Source of the DNA: Mesostigma viride
Taxonomy: Eukaryota; Streptophyta; Mesostigmatophyceae; Mesostigmatales; Mesostigmataceae
Length of the DNA stretch: 64,000 bases
Direction of reading: 5' to 3'
NCBI GenBank assembly: GCA_009746045.1
Contig: RPFO01000715.1
Coordinates: 345,449 to 409,448 of the forward strand
The position numbers and the translations under genes are program-made. Under the pieces are notes generated by a model, which had not been told where the DNA came from, made no database searches, and was given only the letters and a program-made list of their open reading frames with translations. This document shows positions 31,417-41,671 of the stretch, piece by piece. Position 1 is the first letter of the stretch, and the number at the start of each line of letters is the position of its first letter.

Positions 31417-32544
31417 TAAGACGAGAAGCCAGTGCCAACTGCACTTCTCAAAAAGGTGAGACCTGAGAGTGAGGTATGACTAGGTTAGGCTTCACACTGT
31501 GTTCTTTGTTGCAAATGAAATAACGTTTTTATTACCAATACTCTACCTAACTTGGCAGCTCTGTTTCAGCAATGGCTGGGCTCGTTGAAAGAAAGGAGGG
31601 CTGGCCACACTTGCCACGCACCACCATGACCAAGACAGAGTTCAAGGATCCACACAGAGCTACATCCAACGCCCTGGTGGAAACACACACTTATCCCAAC
31701 GAATGCCTCACACTTACGCAATATCTTGCGTCAGCCTTACCACGTAGCCACGCTCAGTATCTGATCCTGACGACAACCGCTTTGTCGTCCATACTGCTTC
31801 AATTACACCAAAGCTACTCCGTGGCACTCGGCTTTGGTCAGCACCAAGACCTAAAAGTACACAAAATCCTAAGTCGTTGTCTGCAACGACTCCCTGTTCC
31901 GCATATGAAACATATCATCTAGCACTTTCTCTTTAGACGACAAAATCAACTAGACAACCTGGGTAGGCCAGAAATCCCAGACGACAAAATGTCCTTGTCG
32001 CAGATCACTCCAGTGTCGACTTGCCGACCCCTGAGCTTGCCAAACAACTATATCACCAACCAAGCATGTACGACAACTAGCTGGCCCTGACGAGAAAAGC
32101 TGCCTCGTCGCATTCACAAAAGCGGCTTGCCAGCCTGCCGAATATCAATGCCAATATTGCACGACATTATCTACCTGCAGCGGACAGTTCTCGAGATCAA
32201 TAACGCGCCAGCTTGCGTGCACGTGCATGTTCAGCCTGCACGATAAAGCATAATTGCCAGGCTGGCAGCCTAGCTTGGTCCGTGTTGTAGTCCAGCAGCC
32301 AGTGCGTGCTGCTTGCCAGCGTTGGCACTGACCTCCTGGTGACGCATGTCAGTACCGCTGTCAACTCCCAGTGCTGCGCGTCGCACTACGGCGCATGCGT
32401 TGCTCCCGTAAGGCCCAAATGCCAAAGGCGTAACAACTCGCACACGCGCAATGCCTATAGCTGCCTCGCCTCGTCCCCCGGGCCGGCCGCGTGGCGGCCC
32501 CGCGTAAAGCCGATACTCGTGCGAATCGGAACGGCGCGCGACAG
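31417..32544 (-). repeat. Gypsy 3' LTR
   Basis: 1128 bp. On the element strand it begins CTGTCGCGCGCC and ends TCTCGTCTTA. An antisense ORF of 116 residues (31572-31922) is identical in both LTRs, but it has no known domain and is probably fortuitous. Confidence 0.85.
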
Positions 32545-32692
32545 CTGTCGCGTACTCGTGCCAAACTCCCTGCACTGACAGTAGCCCACGACCTCGTTGG
32601 CCCTCATGAGGTATGGCTGCATGGGCCGGTGATCGATGGGCCACATGCTAGCCTTACCCCACTAGTGCTGCCCACTTTTCTCCCCCCCCTCG

Positions 32693-35317
32693 CTACCAAG
32701 TCCTTTGCTGGGTAGCGAGCAACAAAGTGGCAGTAGCTGCTTGAATCGCATGGTTGGTGAACCCCGCAGCAATGCACACAGGGCAAAACCAGGAACCCTC
32801 AGGTACCTGAGACAGAGGGGGTTGAAGGCAGTGAAGATGCCAGCCGCAGTTGCAGTGATCACACAGCAACATGACCTCAGGCTGGTCGACCCGGTGACAA
32901 ATTTGACACTGCGCATCGCGGATGCGCCTAGCGGTGTGCGGCTGGATGCTCCGTGCCAGGTGGGGCATGGAGCAAGGAGACAGGTTCGACACATTGTCAG
33001 TGGTCTTACTACCATCCGCACCTTCGAGGATGGCCACCCCCGAAGGCTTAATCTCCACAATGCGAAGGATGGTGGGCCCGGCCGTGACGTCCAGCGTGTG
33101 TTGGGGTTGAGTCCGCAGAAACACATACTGGCCGGGGTGGAACTGCAGCCGCCTGGCCATATACTTGCCACCCCGTCGCTGGGCGTACCGCAGTGTGTCG
33201 CGGTGCTGCGCGATCAACAGATTGTTCATCGCGATGGGCATCACCTTCTTAAATGTGGCGGCGCGCGCCACAACCTCCCGCAGCCACTCATTGGCGTCAT
33301 CCCATTGAATCGGCTGGGGGTGAGCTTCCTGCACCTCAGAGGGCAACAATGGTGCCCGACCAAAGAGCAGAAAATAGGGGGAGAACTGGGCGAGGGATTC
33401 TTGTGGGCTCATCCGGTAGCCCATGGCGATCCAGGGTAGTTCCCTATCCCAGGTGGCCACACGTGCTGCTTGCAACGCCCATTTGCGCAGCGCCTGTTTG
33501 ACTGTCTGAACCAAACGCTCAGCCAGTCCATTGGCCTGAGGGTGCTCCCGCGACGTGTGCCGATGATCGATGGAGCAGGAATCCAATAGCTCTTGGAATT
33601 CCCCACGAAATTCCCCGCCTTGGTCTGAAACCACCTCCGCCGGTGCCCCATACCGAGCAATAACATCCAGGAAGTAGGTGGCTGTGGTGGCGGCGTGCTT
33701 GTCGGGTAGGGGAATCAGTTCCAGCCACTTGCTGAACGATTCCACACACACCATGACGTAACGGTTGCCGGAAGTGCTGAGCTCAAAGGGCCCACACAAG
33801 TCGACGTGCCACCGGTAGAACAAGCCCCGGATGGGCAAGCTCATGAGCTCCTTGTCATGATGGTCCAGGTTGAAACGCGCTTTCGCGCGAGCACACTCAG
33901 CACAACTGGCTACCTGCCGTGCGATGGCATGCTTCATGCCCGCCCACCAATAGACCCCACGCACCATGGCACCTGTGCGGTTTGCACCCATGTGCCCGAA
34001 CCGCTCATGGTAATGTGCAACGAGGGCAGCACGCTTGTCAGGGGGCGGCACGACCAGCTTGCGGCGCCCCACAAGCTTGTAGACCTGGTTGCCCTCCCAG
34101 GTATAATTCACAGCCCGGCGCTCCACGCGCTCTTGCTCGGCTTGCCTCTGCGTCGGTGTCCAGTCAGCAGGGGCTGGAGAGGCAGGCAAACCCTGCACCC
34201 GCTCGAGAACCCTCCCATCCAGCCACACGTCCCCAGCGCAGCACTCCACCGCAATGGCGTGACTGGCGGCAGCATGCAGCACCACACAGCCCATGCTCGC
34301 CGGATCCACCGGCTGCGCAAGCGTGTCTTCAGCCAAAGGAAGAAATATCACGCCCTGGGATGGCGTGAAAGCCGCTGGCCGTACGGGATTGGCGTAGCAC
34401 GCAAACTCCGCCACGGCATCACTGCAGGAAAGCCATCGCGACTCGGAATCGCATGGCCCGGCTGCGTTGACAAAGACGACTGAGCCCTGTGGTCCCTCCG
34501 CGCCCTGCGCTCGCGCCCCCGTCCGGTCCTCTGACGTTGCCAAAGCATAGCGTGATAAGACATCGGCATTGGAATGGTCCACCCCAGCGCGGTGTACAAT
34601 GGTCATGTTATATTCTTGAATAATCATGGCCCAGCGCGCCAGCTTGCCAGTCAGATTGGCACTTGTCATCAACCACTGCAGTGGCTGATGGTCGGTGACC
34701 AGCGTGAACTGACGCCCGAACAAGTATGGCCGAAAATGTTTGATGGCCCACACCACGGCCAGAGCCTCGCCCTCATACGATGAGTACTTGGCCTCAGCCG
34801 TGTTGTTGCTCCTGCTGGCATACGCCACCACATGTTCCTTGCCATGCACGTCCTTCTGTGCCAACACAGCACCAAGTCCAACCCTCATGGACCAATCCGT
34901 GTATAGCACAAATGGCTGGGCATAGTCGGGCTGACGGAGTATCGGCGCTGAGGTGAGCTCTGCCTTGATGGTCTCAATGGCGCGTTGCTGCGCCGGACCC
35001 CATGCCCAGACTGCACCTTTCTTCAACAGCTCCGTCAGTGGCTTAACCTTGGTGCTGAAGTTGGGGATATAACCTCGGTAATACCCCGCCAGCCCCAGGT
35101 AAGCCCGCACACCCGCCACTCCGTGCAAGCCGGCACATCCGTGGGCGTTGCCGCGTTGACGATCGCTTCCACCTTGGCCGCTTGTGGAGTTCTGCCGCCA
35201 GGAATGATCTGGTGTCCGAGGAAGTCGAGGCTCCGCTGCGCAAACCGACACTTCTCGGGATGCAGCTTCAGGTTGGCTCGCGCCAGTGCCATCACTACAA
35301 TACGGTTCCGCGGACAC
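32693..35317 (-). CDS. Gypsy pol, 3' part: RNase H, integrase, PHD finger
   Basis: The uninterrupted frame has 874 residues. The RT connection (YLGLAGYYRGYIPNF) leads into RNase H (FVLYTDWSMRVGLGAVLAQ, VTDHQPL). The integrase has the zinc ligands of HYHERFGHMG and CAECARAK. Its catalytic triad is in WHVDLCGPF, VVSDQGGEF and HPQANGLAERLV, followed by a GPxIL-type C-terminal module. Residues 804-848 form a complete C4HC3 PHD finger (CQICHRVDQPEVMLLCDHC ... WHLHC ... GSWFCPVC), where chromoviruses would have a chromodomain. By analogy it may steer integration to marked chromatin. The first 60 residues are out of frame with the preceding RT part. Confidence 0.85.
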   Translation of the reverse strand: MSAEPYCSDGTGASQPEAASREVSVCAAEPRLPRTPDHSWRQNSTSGQGGSDRQRGNAHGCAGLHGVAGVRAYLGLAGYYRGYIPNFSTKVKPLTELLKKGAVWAWGPAQQRAIETIKAELTSAPILRQPDYAQPFVLYTDWSMRVGLGAVLAQKDVHGKEHVVAYASRSNNTAEAKYSSYEGEALAVVWAIKHFRPYLFGRQFTLVTDHQPLQWLMTSANLTGKLARWAMIIQEYNMTIVHRAGVDHSNADVLSRYALATSEDRTGARAQGAEGPQGSVVFVNAAGPCDSESRWLSCSDAVAEFACYANPVRPAAFTPSQGVIFLPLAEDTLAQPVDPASMGCVVLHAAASHAIAVECCAGDVWLDGRVLERVQGLPASPAPADWTPTQRQAEQERVERRAVNYTWEGNQVYKLVGRRKLVVPPPDKRAALVAHYHERFGHMGANRTGAMVRGVYWWAGMKHAIARQVASCAECARAKARFNLDHHDKELMSLPIRGLFYRWHVDLCGPFELSTSGNRYVMVCVESFSKWLELIPLPDKHAATTATYFLDVIARYGAPAEVVSDQGGEFRGEFQELLDSCSIDHRHTSREHPQANGLAERLVQTVKQALRKWALQAARVATWDRELPWIAMGYRMSPQESLAQFSPYFLLFGRAPLLPSEVQEAHPQPIQWDDANEWLREVVARAATFKKVMPIAMNNLLIAQHRDTLRYAQRRGGKYMARRLQFHPGQYVFLRTQPQHTLDVTAGPTILRIVEIKPSGVAILEGADGSKTTDNVSNLSPCSMPHLARSIQPHTARRIRDAQCQICHRVDQPEVMLLCDHCNCGWHLHCLQPPLSQVPEGSWFCPVCIAAGFTNHAIQAATATLLLATQQRTW
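32774..32908 (-). other. PHD finger at the integrase C-terminus
   Basis: All eight zinc ligands are present with normal spacing (C-x2-C ... C-x2-C ... H-x2-C ... C-x2-C), and the tryptophan two residues before the penultimate cysteine pair is kept. It differs from the two host PHD fingers in this window, which are of the YCxC CFP1 type, so it was not copied from that gene. Confidence 0.85.
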
Positions 35318-35772
35318 TTTTTTCAGCGGGGAAAGTGCCCCCGGGCTTCCGGGGCAAATTCAGCAAGCGCTACGGAACTTAGATACTAAAATTTCGTTTT
35401 TGGTTCGTACCGTACAGCCAATCATTTTGCGCCCGGATCAAATTGTGATCTGGTCACTGAACACGAAAATTTCAGCGGAACGCACGATCCACAAACGCAA
35501 CTAGAGAAAATTTTCAGTGACGAAAATGTAGTACCGTGCAACCAATCAAAATGGAGTAGGACTTCGCTAAAGTCACGTTCGGAATTTTTCCCCGCAAGAT
35601 TCTCCCGCAAGATTCCCCCGCATGATTCCCCCCGCTAGGTTCAGGCTCCAGTCGATGCTCGCCAAATGGCGCAAAACGAACCAACAATTGTTGAATCAAC
35701 GGTGCGAATCCTCGGTACAGCTCGGGTAACATTCTCACTCATTTCGCGTCTCCTATGGACCGTATTGTAGTG
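35293..35772. mobile_element. CACTA-type non-autonomous DNA transposon inserted in gypsy RT
   Basis: The 480-bp element has perfect 14-bp terminal inverted repeats, CACTACAATACGGT and ACCGTATTGTAGTG. It is flanked by a CAT direct duplication at 35290-35292 and 35773-35775. CACTACAA ends and a 3-bp duplication are the marks of the CACTA (EnSpm) superfamily. It has no transposase. It lies between the RT palm (HLEQVRM) and thumb (ALARANLKLHPEKC). Leaving out the element and one CAT joins the two parts in frame, which confirms the borders. Confidence 0.9.
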
Positions 35773-35775
35773 CAT

Positions 35776-36420
35776 GCGCACCTGCTCAAGGTGCTGGAGG
35801 TGTTGCTCAAATGTCTCACTGAAGATGATCACATCATCAATGTAACACGCAGCGAATGGCATGCCATTCAACACTTGATCCATGGCACGCTGAAAGATGG
35901 CACTCGCATTCCTATGCCCGAAAGGCATCCTGACCCACTCATAATAGAGTCGGTGGCCCCCCCAGAACGCGAGCTTGCGTTGGTCACCCTCCGCCACTTG
36001 GATTTGGTGAAACCCACTGCGGAGGTCTAGGGATGAGATGAACTGCATGCGTGGCGATATCCGGTCAAGCACATCGTCCACTCGCGGCATGGGGTACCTG
36101 TCCATCGGGGTGTGTGCGTTGAGTTGCCGCAGGTCCGTCGCCATGCGCATCCCAGTCCATTCACCTGTCACCGCATCCTTCTTGGGCGCCACGACGGTCG
36201 CGCCGGCCGCATAGTTGGATGTGGATGACCGAATGATGCCAGCAGCCTCCAGCTCCTCGCATTGTTGCTGCACAAACTCCAGCTCAGCTTGACTCAGCCG
36301 GTGTTGTCGGCGAAATTCAGTGGCTGATCGGTGTCCAGCGGGACCCGCATCTGCCCACCATTGTAGCATCCCAGCTCTTGACTGCTGAATGCAAACGCGT
36401 TGCGCGCACCTTCCAGCCAC
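35776..36420 (-). pseudogene. Gypsy pol, 5' part: reverse transcriptase
   Basis: The reading contains RQHRLSQAELEFVQQQ, then the fingers and palm: TGEWTGMRMATDLRQLN, ISSLDLRSGFHQI, FGHRNASAIFQRAMD and ACYIDDVIIFSETF (the YxDD site). The leader to RT, with LGCYNGGQMRVPLDTDQPLN, lies in another frame (36294-36773). The RT thumb continues at 35035-35292, beyond the CACTA insertion. The gene is thus broken by one insertion and about two frame changes. Confidence 0.85.
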
Positions 36421-36670
36421 TTGAGCAGCCTCGCACGTTGCTCAGCTGTGAGGTGCTCACAGACGCTCCATTGATGGTTTGCTGCCGGGTCGCTTGCGCT
36501 CGAGACATTGTGCACAGCCACCGTGGGACCGCGCACGGCCGCCGACTGAAACAGCATGTATGCCGCCGCTCCCGGCGTAATGCCTCGCTCTCCCACCTGC
36601 CGTTGTGCCTTCGCCACGAGGAACTGAAAGGCCGGAGCCGCCGAGAACACACAGCTGGTGAGGAGCGCAG

Positions 36671-38103
36671 TCATGAGGATGACTGACCATACCTGGCGCC
36701 AGGTGTAGGACCACCCTTGGCCCCTGCCGCCTGCACGCTCCGCCTTATATAGGCACACCAGCCGGCGCAGCACCGGTGGGCCGGTGGAGAAGTTTCACTC
36801 TGCGCCTGTGCAGTCGCAGCATGGACGGGAAGTGCAACCCGCTGCACCCTCCGCACACCTTGCGCTGCTAGCAAGGTGTACCCCACCTGCCAGGCTGACA
36901 TGGCCTGGCCAATGAGCGACCATCGCTCCACCTCCAGGAGCCCTGGGGCGGCGGATGCACCTTCGGCAAAGCCCATGCTTAGTTCACGAAACCCCGCGGG
37001 TGGCTGAACCAAGAGACCTGTGGCACGCTCCCACACAAGCCCCTTGCCCCGGTCACGATAAGCCTGGGACCCTTGGTAACTGACAAGGGTGGGCAGTGCT
37101 CGCATGGGGGCGCCTGCCTTGTTGACGGGCGCGTAGGGTGCCTGATCATCGTGCTCCACATACTGCGCCGTGAGTTGACTGGGCAACACGACATCGACCG
37201 GTGGCAGCTCAATGTGGCTAGCGACATGCTGCATCACCGCCTGCGTAGAACCTTGGCCAGCGATGTTGGTCCAGAACGCGCGCAGCCGATGGGTATTCCC
37301 TCCCAGCCCGGCATTGTCCGACACCACGGGTTCCCCCAAAATACCCACAATGGTGCCCCAATCCTCCCGAACAGTGGGGCTGGGACTGTCCACCGCCACT
37401 ACGTTTTCAAATATGTAGGCGGGTGGCACCTGCTGCAGCTGCTGGAGCTCGCCCACAATGCGCAGCATGTCCCAAAATAGGCCGCTCCTGCTGTCGGCAA
37501 GGCCCCGGCCATGCCCAGCCTGGCTCATGCCTTGGCACTCCCAGCCAGCAATGACCAACCCTATCTCGCCATGTTGTGAGATGAGGCGGCGCAGCTGCTG
37601 CTGCAACTGCATAGCCAGCTGTTGCTGCTGCATCTGTTGTTGGGATTGTGCTACATGTTGCAAAATCTGCTGCAACACATCCGCACCCACCCCCTGGCTG
37701 GCACTTGGCCCCGGCGCTAGCCCGGTGCCTGCCAACCCGCTGAGCCGTATCTGCGATGATGGTGTGATGGGAAGTACTGTTCCATCTTGAGGACCTGCCG
37801 CGCTGCCACCCAGCCCTCCGTTGACGACCGATGTGTCACCACCACCACCACCAACGCCACCACTCCGATCGGCGACCCCCCCCCATTGCCCATCCCGGAA
37901 CCCGAGGCTGCTGGTGGGACGAGTGGCCCATTGCCGTTGTCGCCAGTTGGCAAGGATGCCTGCGTGCCTGCAGCATCACCCTGCCGCGGTGCGCCATCCA
38001 CCACCGTGCCTTGGTTGGGGTTGGCGCCCCCTTGATGTTGACCATCTTGGTCTGCCATCAAGCTTCGTGCTTGTGCTCTCGTGAGCACCGTTTCTGCAAC
38101 CAA
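36671..38103 (-). CDS. Gypsy ORF1: gag-like N-terminus fused to a C5-cytosine methyltransferase domain
   Basis: The ORF begins MVAETVLTRAQARSLMADQD. A Gly/Gln-rich gag-like region follows, then a glutamine-rich helix. The frame changes at a run of nine G near 37877; one more G joins the two parts. The methyltransferase starts abruptly: LVIAGWECQGMSQAGHGRGL (motif IV with the catalytic Cys), YIFENVVAVDS (motif VI), HRLRAFWTNIA (motif VIII) and RWSLIGQAMSAWQVGYTLL (motif X). The FENVVA and HRxRxFW forms resemble DNMT3/DRM-type enzymes. Motif I (the AdoMet site) is missing, so the protein is probably inactive. Loss of gag and the enzyme's N-terminus by one internal deletion is the simplest reading. 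Retrotransposon-borne cytosine methyltransferases are known from charophyte and dinoflagellate algae. Confidence 0.78.
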
Positions 38104-38386
38104 TCAGTGGGCTACAGAGTGAGCAGACGTAGTGCAAAATCAGTATGCACCACAGGGGCCACCACTTGGCCCCTTCAACTTGCTGGCACCACACCAGATG
38201 CAAAGGGCAAGGAGAAAGAAAACAATTGCCTGAAAGGTGAAAACCAATGCTGCTTCAGGACCTTCTTGCAAGCTGCCTGCCTTGACAGCCTTGCACAGCC
38301 AGCTTTACCTCTATTCCTAGTATTCAGGAAGAGGCCTCAGCCTTGACCAAGCTTACCTACCAACTCTCAGTCTAGCTCTGTGTGGA

Positions 38387-39514
38387 TAAGACGAGAAGCC
38401 AGTGCCAACTGCACTTCTCAAAAAGGTGAGACCTGAGAGTGAGGTATGACTAGGTTAGGCTTCACACTGTGTTCTTTGTTGCAAATGAAATAACGTTTTT
38501 ATTACCAATACTCTACCTAACTTGGCAGCTCTGTTTCAGCAATGGCTGGGCTCGTTGAAAGAAAGGAGGGCTGGCCACACTTGCCACGCACCACCATGAC
38601 CAAGACAGAGTTCAAGGATCCACACAGAGCTACATCCAACGCCCTGGTGGAAACACACACTTATCCCAACGAATGCCTCACACTTACGCAATATCTTGCG
38701 TCAGCCTTACCACGTAGCCACGCTCAGTATCTGATCCTGACGACAACCGCTTTGTCGTCCATACTGCTTCAATTACACCAAAGCTACTCCGTGGCACTCG
38801 GCTTTGGTCAGCACCAAGACCTAAAAGTACACAAAATCCTAAGTCGTTGTCTGCAACGACTCCCTGTTCCGCATATGAAACATATCATCTAGCACTTTCT
38901 CTTTAGACGACAAAATCAACTAGACAACCTGGGTAGGCCAGAAATCCCAGACGACAAAATGTCCTTGTCGCAGATCACTCCAGTGTCGACTTGCCGAACC
39001 CTGAGCTTGCCAAACAACTATATCACCAACCAAGCATGTACGACAACTAGCTGGCCATGACGAGAAAAGCTGCCTCGTCGCATTCACAAAAGCGGCTTGC
39101 CAGCCTGCCGAATATCAATGCCAATATTGCACGACATTATCTACCTGCAGCGGACAGTTCTCGAGATCAATAACGTGCCAGCTTGCGTGCACGTGCATGT
39201 TCAGCCTGCACGATAAAGCATAATTGCCAGGCTGGCAGCCTAGCTTGGTCCGTGTTGTAGTCCAGCAGCCAGTGCGTGCTGCTTGCCAGCGTTGGCACTG
39301 ACCTCCTGGTGACGCATGTCAGTACCGCTGTCAACTCCCAGTGCTGCGCGTCGCACTACGGCGCATGCGTTGCTCCCGTAAGGCCCAAATGCCAACGGCG
39401 TAACAACTCGCACACGCGCAATGCCTATAGCTGCCTCGCCTCGTCCCCCGGGCCGGCCGCGTGGCGGCCCCGCGTAAAGCCGATACTCGTGCGAATCGGA
39501 ACGGCGCGCGACAG
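38387..39514 (-). repeat. Gypsy 5' LTR
   Basis: 1128 bp, nearly identical to the 3' LTR (differences seen near 38996, 39055, 39173 and 39391). The first bases after it on the element strand (TATCCACACAGAGCTAGACT) do not show a standard initiator-tRNA primer site. Confidence 0.88.
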
Positions 39515-39539
39515 TGTGTGCATGCGTCTTAGAAAGACG

Positions 39540-39770
39540 AAGCGATTGTGATTAATTAATTACTTAATTAATTAAAAAGCACGTGAATGCATCACGTGGG
39601 TGCCAATACAGAGTAAAGGAACCTTCAACCCTATATACACAGCTTTTGGTTCCCGCCGCACATTTGAAAGTGCTGTCGTCCGGCTTTTTGCCTTTGCACC
39701 GTGTGCAGTTCTTGGGCGTTTGGAATCATGGCATGGCTAACGTGATGACTGACTAGCTAGACCTTTTCAG
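39540..39770 (-). repeat. Dispersed repeat family D with terminal hairpin and TTAATTAA tail
   Basis: On the minus strand, a block containing GGTTCCTTTACTCTGTATTG and GGCACCCACGTGATGCATTC ends in the hairpin CACGTGA/TCACGTG and a tail of TTAATTAATTAA. The same sequence in plus orientation is at 54110-54190. Confidence 0.65.
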
Positions 39771-40088
39771 TGGTTTTCCATTTGCGGGTATTTCCTCGTA
39801 AATGGTGGGAGAGCGATCGCAGCAATGGTGCTCACCACCAGACACTCCCGGCCAGTTAGGCTCGAAACACACTCCCTGATCACGCATGCTGTTTCCGGCC
39901 CCACCGTCTAGGTCATCTAGTCGCTCTACACGTAAGCCAGCCATAATTTCAATGCACACGGCTACACATTTCCATCACCATTCATCTTCATCATCCTGAA
40001 CGACTCCAACACGCGGACAAGATAACGGCGGGCTCGAGCTACCATGGTCCGGATTCTCCCGATTTCTGGCCTGCGCTGGTTGTCTCCT
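39771..40088 (-). repeat. Dispersed repeat family C, longest copy
   Basis: This matches 55553-55800 over its length in reverse orientation, including the GGCCGGGAGTGTC and GCCAGAAATCGGGAG blocks. One end is AGGAGACAACCAGCG, which abuts a TTAATTAATTAATTAG tract. There is no coding signal; it could be a SINE or a LINE 5' region. Confidence 0.6.
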
Positions 40089-40135
40089 TAATTAATTAAT
40101 TAGACTCGTGCTCCCGTTGGGGAGTCATGGAGCAT
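40089..40135 (-). repeat. LINE 3' terminal hairpin with TTAATTAA tail
   Basis: On the minus strand the LINE ends in CTCCATGACTCCCCAACGGG then AGCACGAG, followed by TCTAATTAATTAATTAA. The stem GTGCTCC/GGAGCAC of the ORF1 elements is kept only in part, but the loop CTCCCCAACGG is identical. Confidence 0.7.
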
Positions 40136-40971
40136 TAACCCCGATGGATGGATGGATGGGTGCAAACAGTCCTACCGGTCTAATAATCTATCTACATCAG
40201 CTACCTACGACATCTATCTAACAGCATTCTAACTACACATCTATCTAGACAGCCTCACGCTGCCCTAGGGGAGCTGGCTGGCGTGCCTCCCACGGGTTTG
40301 CACACGCGGGCGCTTCCCCACAGGGGGGGGCTCGTTGTCCTCTATGACCTGGGCCCACTTGGCCTTGTCCATTATCGTCGTCCAGATCACGGAGAGGCCT
40401 AGGCCCCCCATGTCCTCTACTAGCTGTTCTTTGAAGGTGCGGGCCTTGCGGCGTCTAACATGACTGGGCCCCGCCGGCCCACGTCAGGAGGTGCCGGCCA
40501 GGCTGAGCTGGTCGCAGACCTGCGGGGGGGCCACGTGAGGTGTCTACCTGGTTGGTGCGAGCTAAGTGCCCTACTAGCTGCAGGCGCCGCTGCTTAATGG
40601 TGCTGGTGATATATGGCATGCCCTGGTACAGGTCCTCATTGCGGACATGACCAGCATATCCTACTCTGAAAATGGAACGCAGCATGTTGGTGACCGCGCC
40701 ATCCAGCTTGCGGGCCAGGTCGGCGGTGAGGGTCCACGTCTCGGCCCCATACGTGAGAGCAGGAAGGACGAGGACCTTGAACAGGTCCTCAGTGTTTCTC
40801 GATCTTGCCCAGGGGCTTGCGCCACAGGGTCCGGTACTGGCGTAAAGCGTGCCAGGCGAGAGAGATGCGATGGTCCACATCAAGTCCTCGCAGCTGGGGA
40901 GCAGGCTGCCCAGCAGCTTGACGCGGTCCCGACACAGGACTCGAGAGCCGTCGACCTGGAGATAGAGGGGT
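40106..40971 (-). pseudogene. LINE ORF2, 3' part (downstream of the copia insertion)
   Basis: The minus strand continues the reverse transcriptase ORF from 49007-50117: DGSRVLCRDRVKLLGSLLPS, LVLPALTYGAETWTLTADL, ARKLDGAVTNMLRSIFRVG and TSTIKQRRLQLVGHLAR. In another frame MDKAKWAQVIEDNEPPPVGK precedes a stop near 40265. Frames shift at least twice. The rest, 40106-40264, is a 3' UTR with GATGGATGGATGG repeats. Confidence 0.75.
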
Positions 40972-40976
40972 GGCGG

Positions 40977-41671
40977 AGTTAAGCTTTCTTCGCACACGCA
41001 ATGTGAAGGATATGGTTGCAATGCAGCAATGTGTGAATATGGTTGGAAACGGAGCTTTGTTAAATCGGATAATGTTTACAGCGCTCACACACTTGAGGCT
41101 TGTACACGCGCTTGCCAAGTCAAGGCACAACACGTGAGGCGGGCTCGCAAGAGATGCCCATTTGGCACTGGCCTATTGTTTATATACTTGTGCACTGTGC
41201 TTGCTAGTCCTGAGCAGCCTAGGAGGCCTGCTCAGTAATAACACCCCGGTACAGTATTCACTACCTGTACAGCGCCCACTCCTATACAGTAGGTCTGCCA
41301 TACAGGCACAGTGACCACAGAGCACAGTCCACAGTGACTATTGCATCTGCACCTAGAAGTCCAGGACTAAGCCTGCGGTACCAACAGACCACAGGTTAAG
41401 GTTCCTATTTCCTGCGTACGACGTATTAATCCAATACCGTCGTAGGTACAGCACCTAATTCCTGTCAGCCCAGGAATTACTGTCGACCCCATATGTCGTC
41501 GGCAAATATTCACGTCCGACTTAGAAGAACAGCCGGCTCGCGCTCGCGCGCGACCGGGAAGTCGGAACGCCATAACTTTCTTGATACTTGTCGGAATGAA
41601 CTCGTTCCGGTGCCGCTGGAATCGCAGAGATATGCCGAATCAGGATCACGCCAATGCGCTTGGCGTTAACT
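40977..41671 (-). repeat. Copia 3' LTR
   Basis: 695 bp. It differs from the 5' LTR at the outer end (TTAAGCTTTC against TTAACGTTC) and at one C/T near 41586. A polypurine tract should lie just inside, near 41672-41700, where the element strand reads GAAAAGAAAGGATTGG. Confidence 0.93.

Larger units (their letters stand above)
31417..39514 (-). mobile_element. Ty3/gypsy retrotransposon carrying a cytosine methyltransferase domain and a PHD finger
   Basis: The minus-strand element has LTRs at 38387-39514 (5') and 31417-32544 (3'), both 1128 bp with about four differences, so it is young. In order it carries a gag-like N-terminus fused to a methyltransferase, RT, RNase H, and integrase with a PHD finger. 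No capsid, zinc knuckle or aspartic protease is visible, which suggests an internal deletion. Pol has frame breaks and a CACTA-type insertion. The flanks show no matching short target-site duplication, so one end may have recombined with another copy. The copy is probably not autonomous. Confidence 0.85.
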
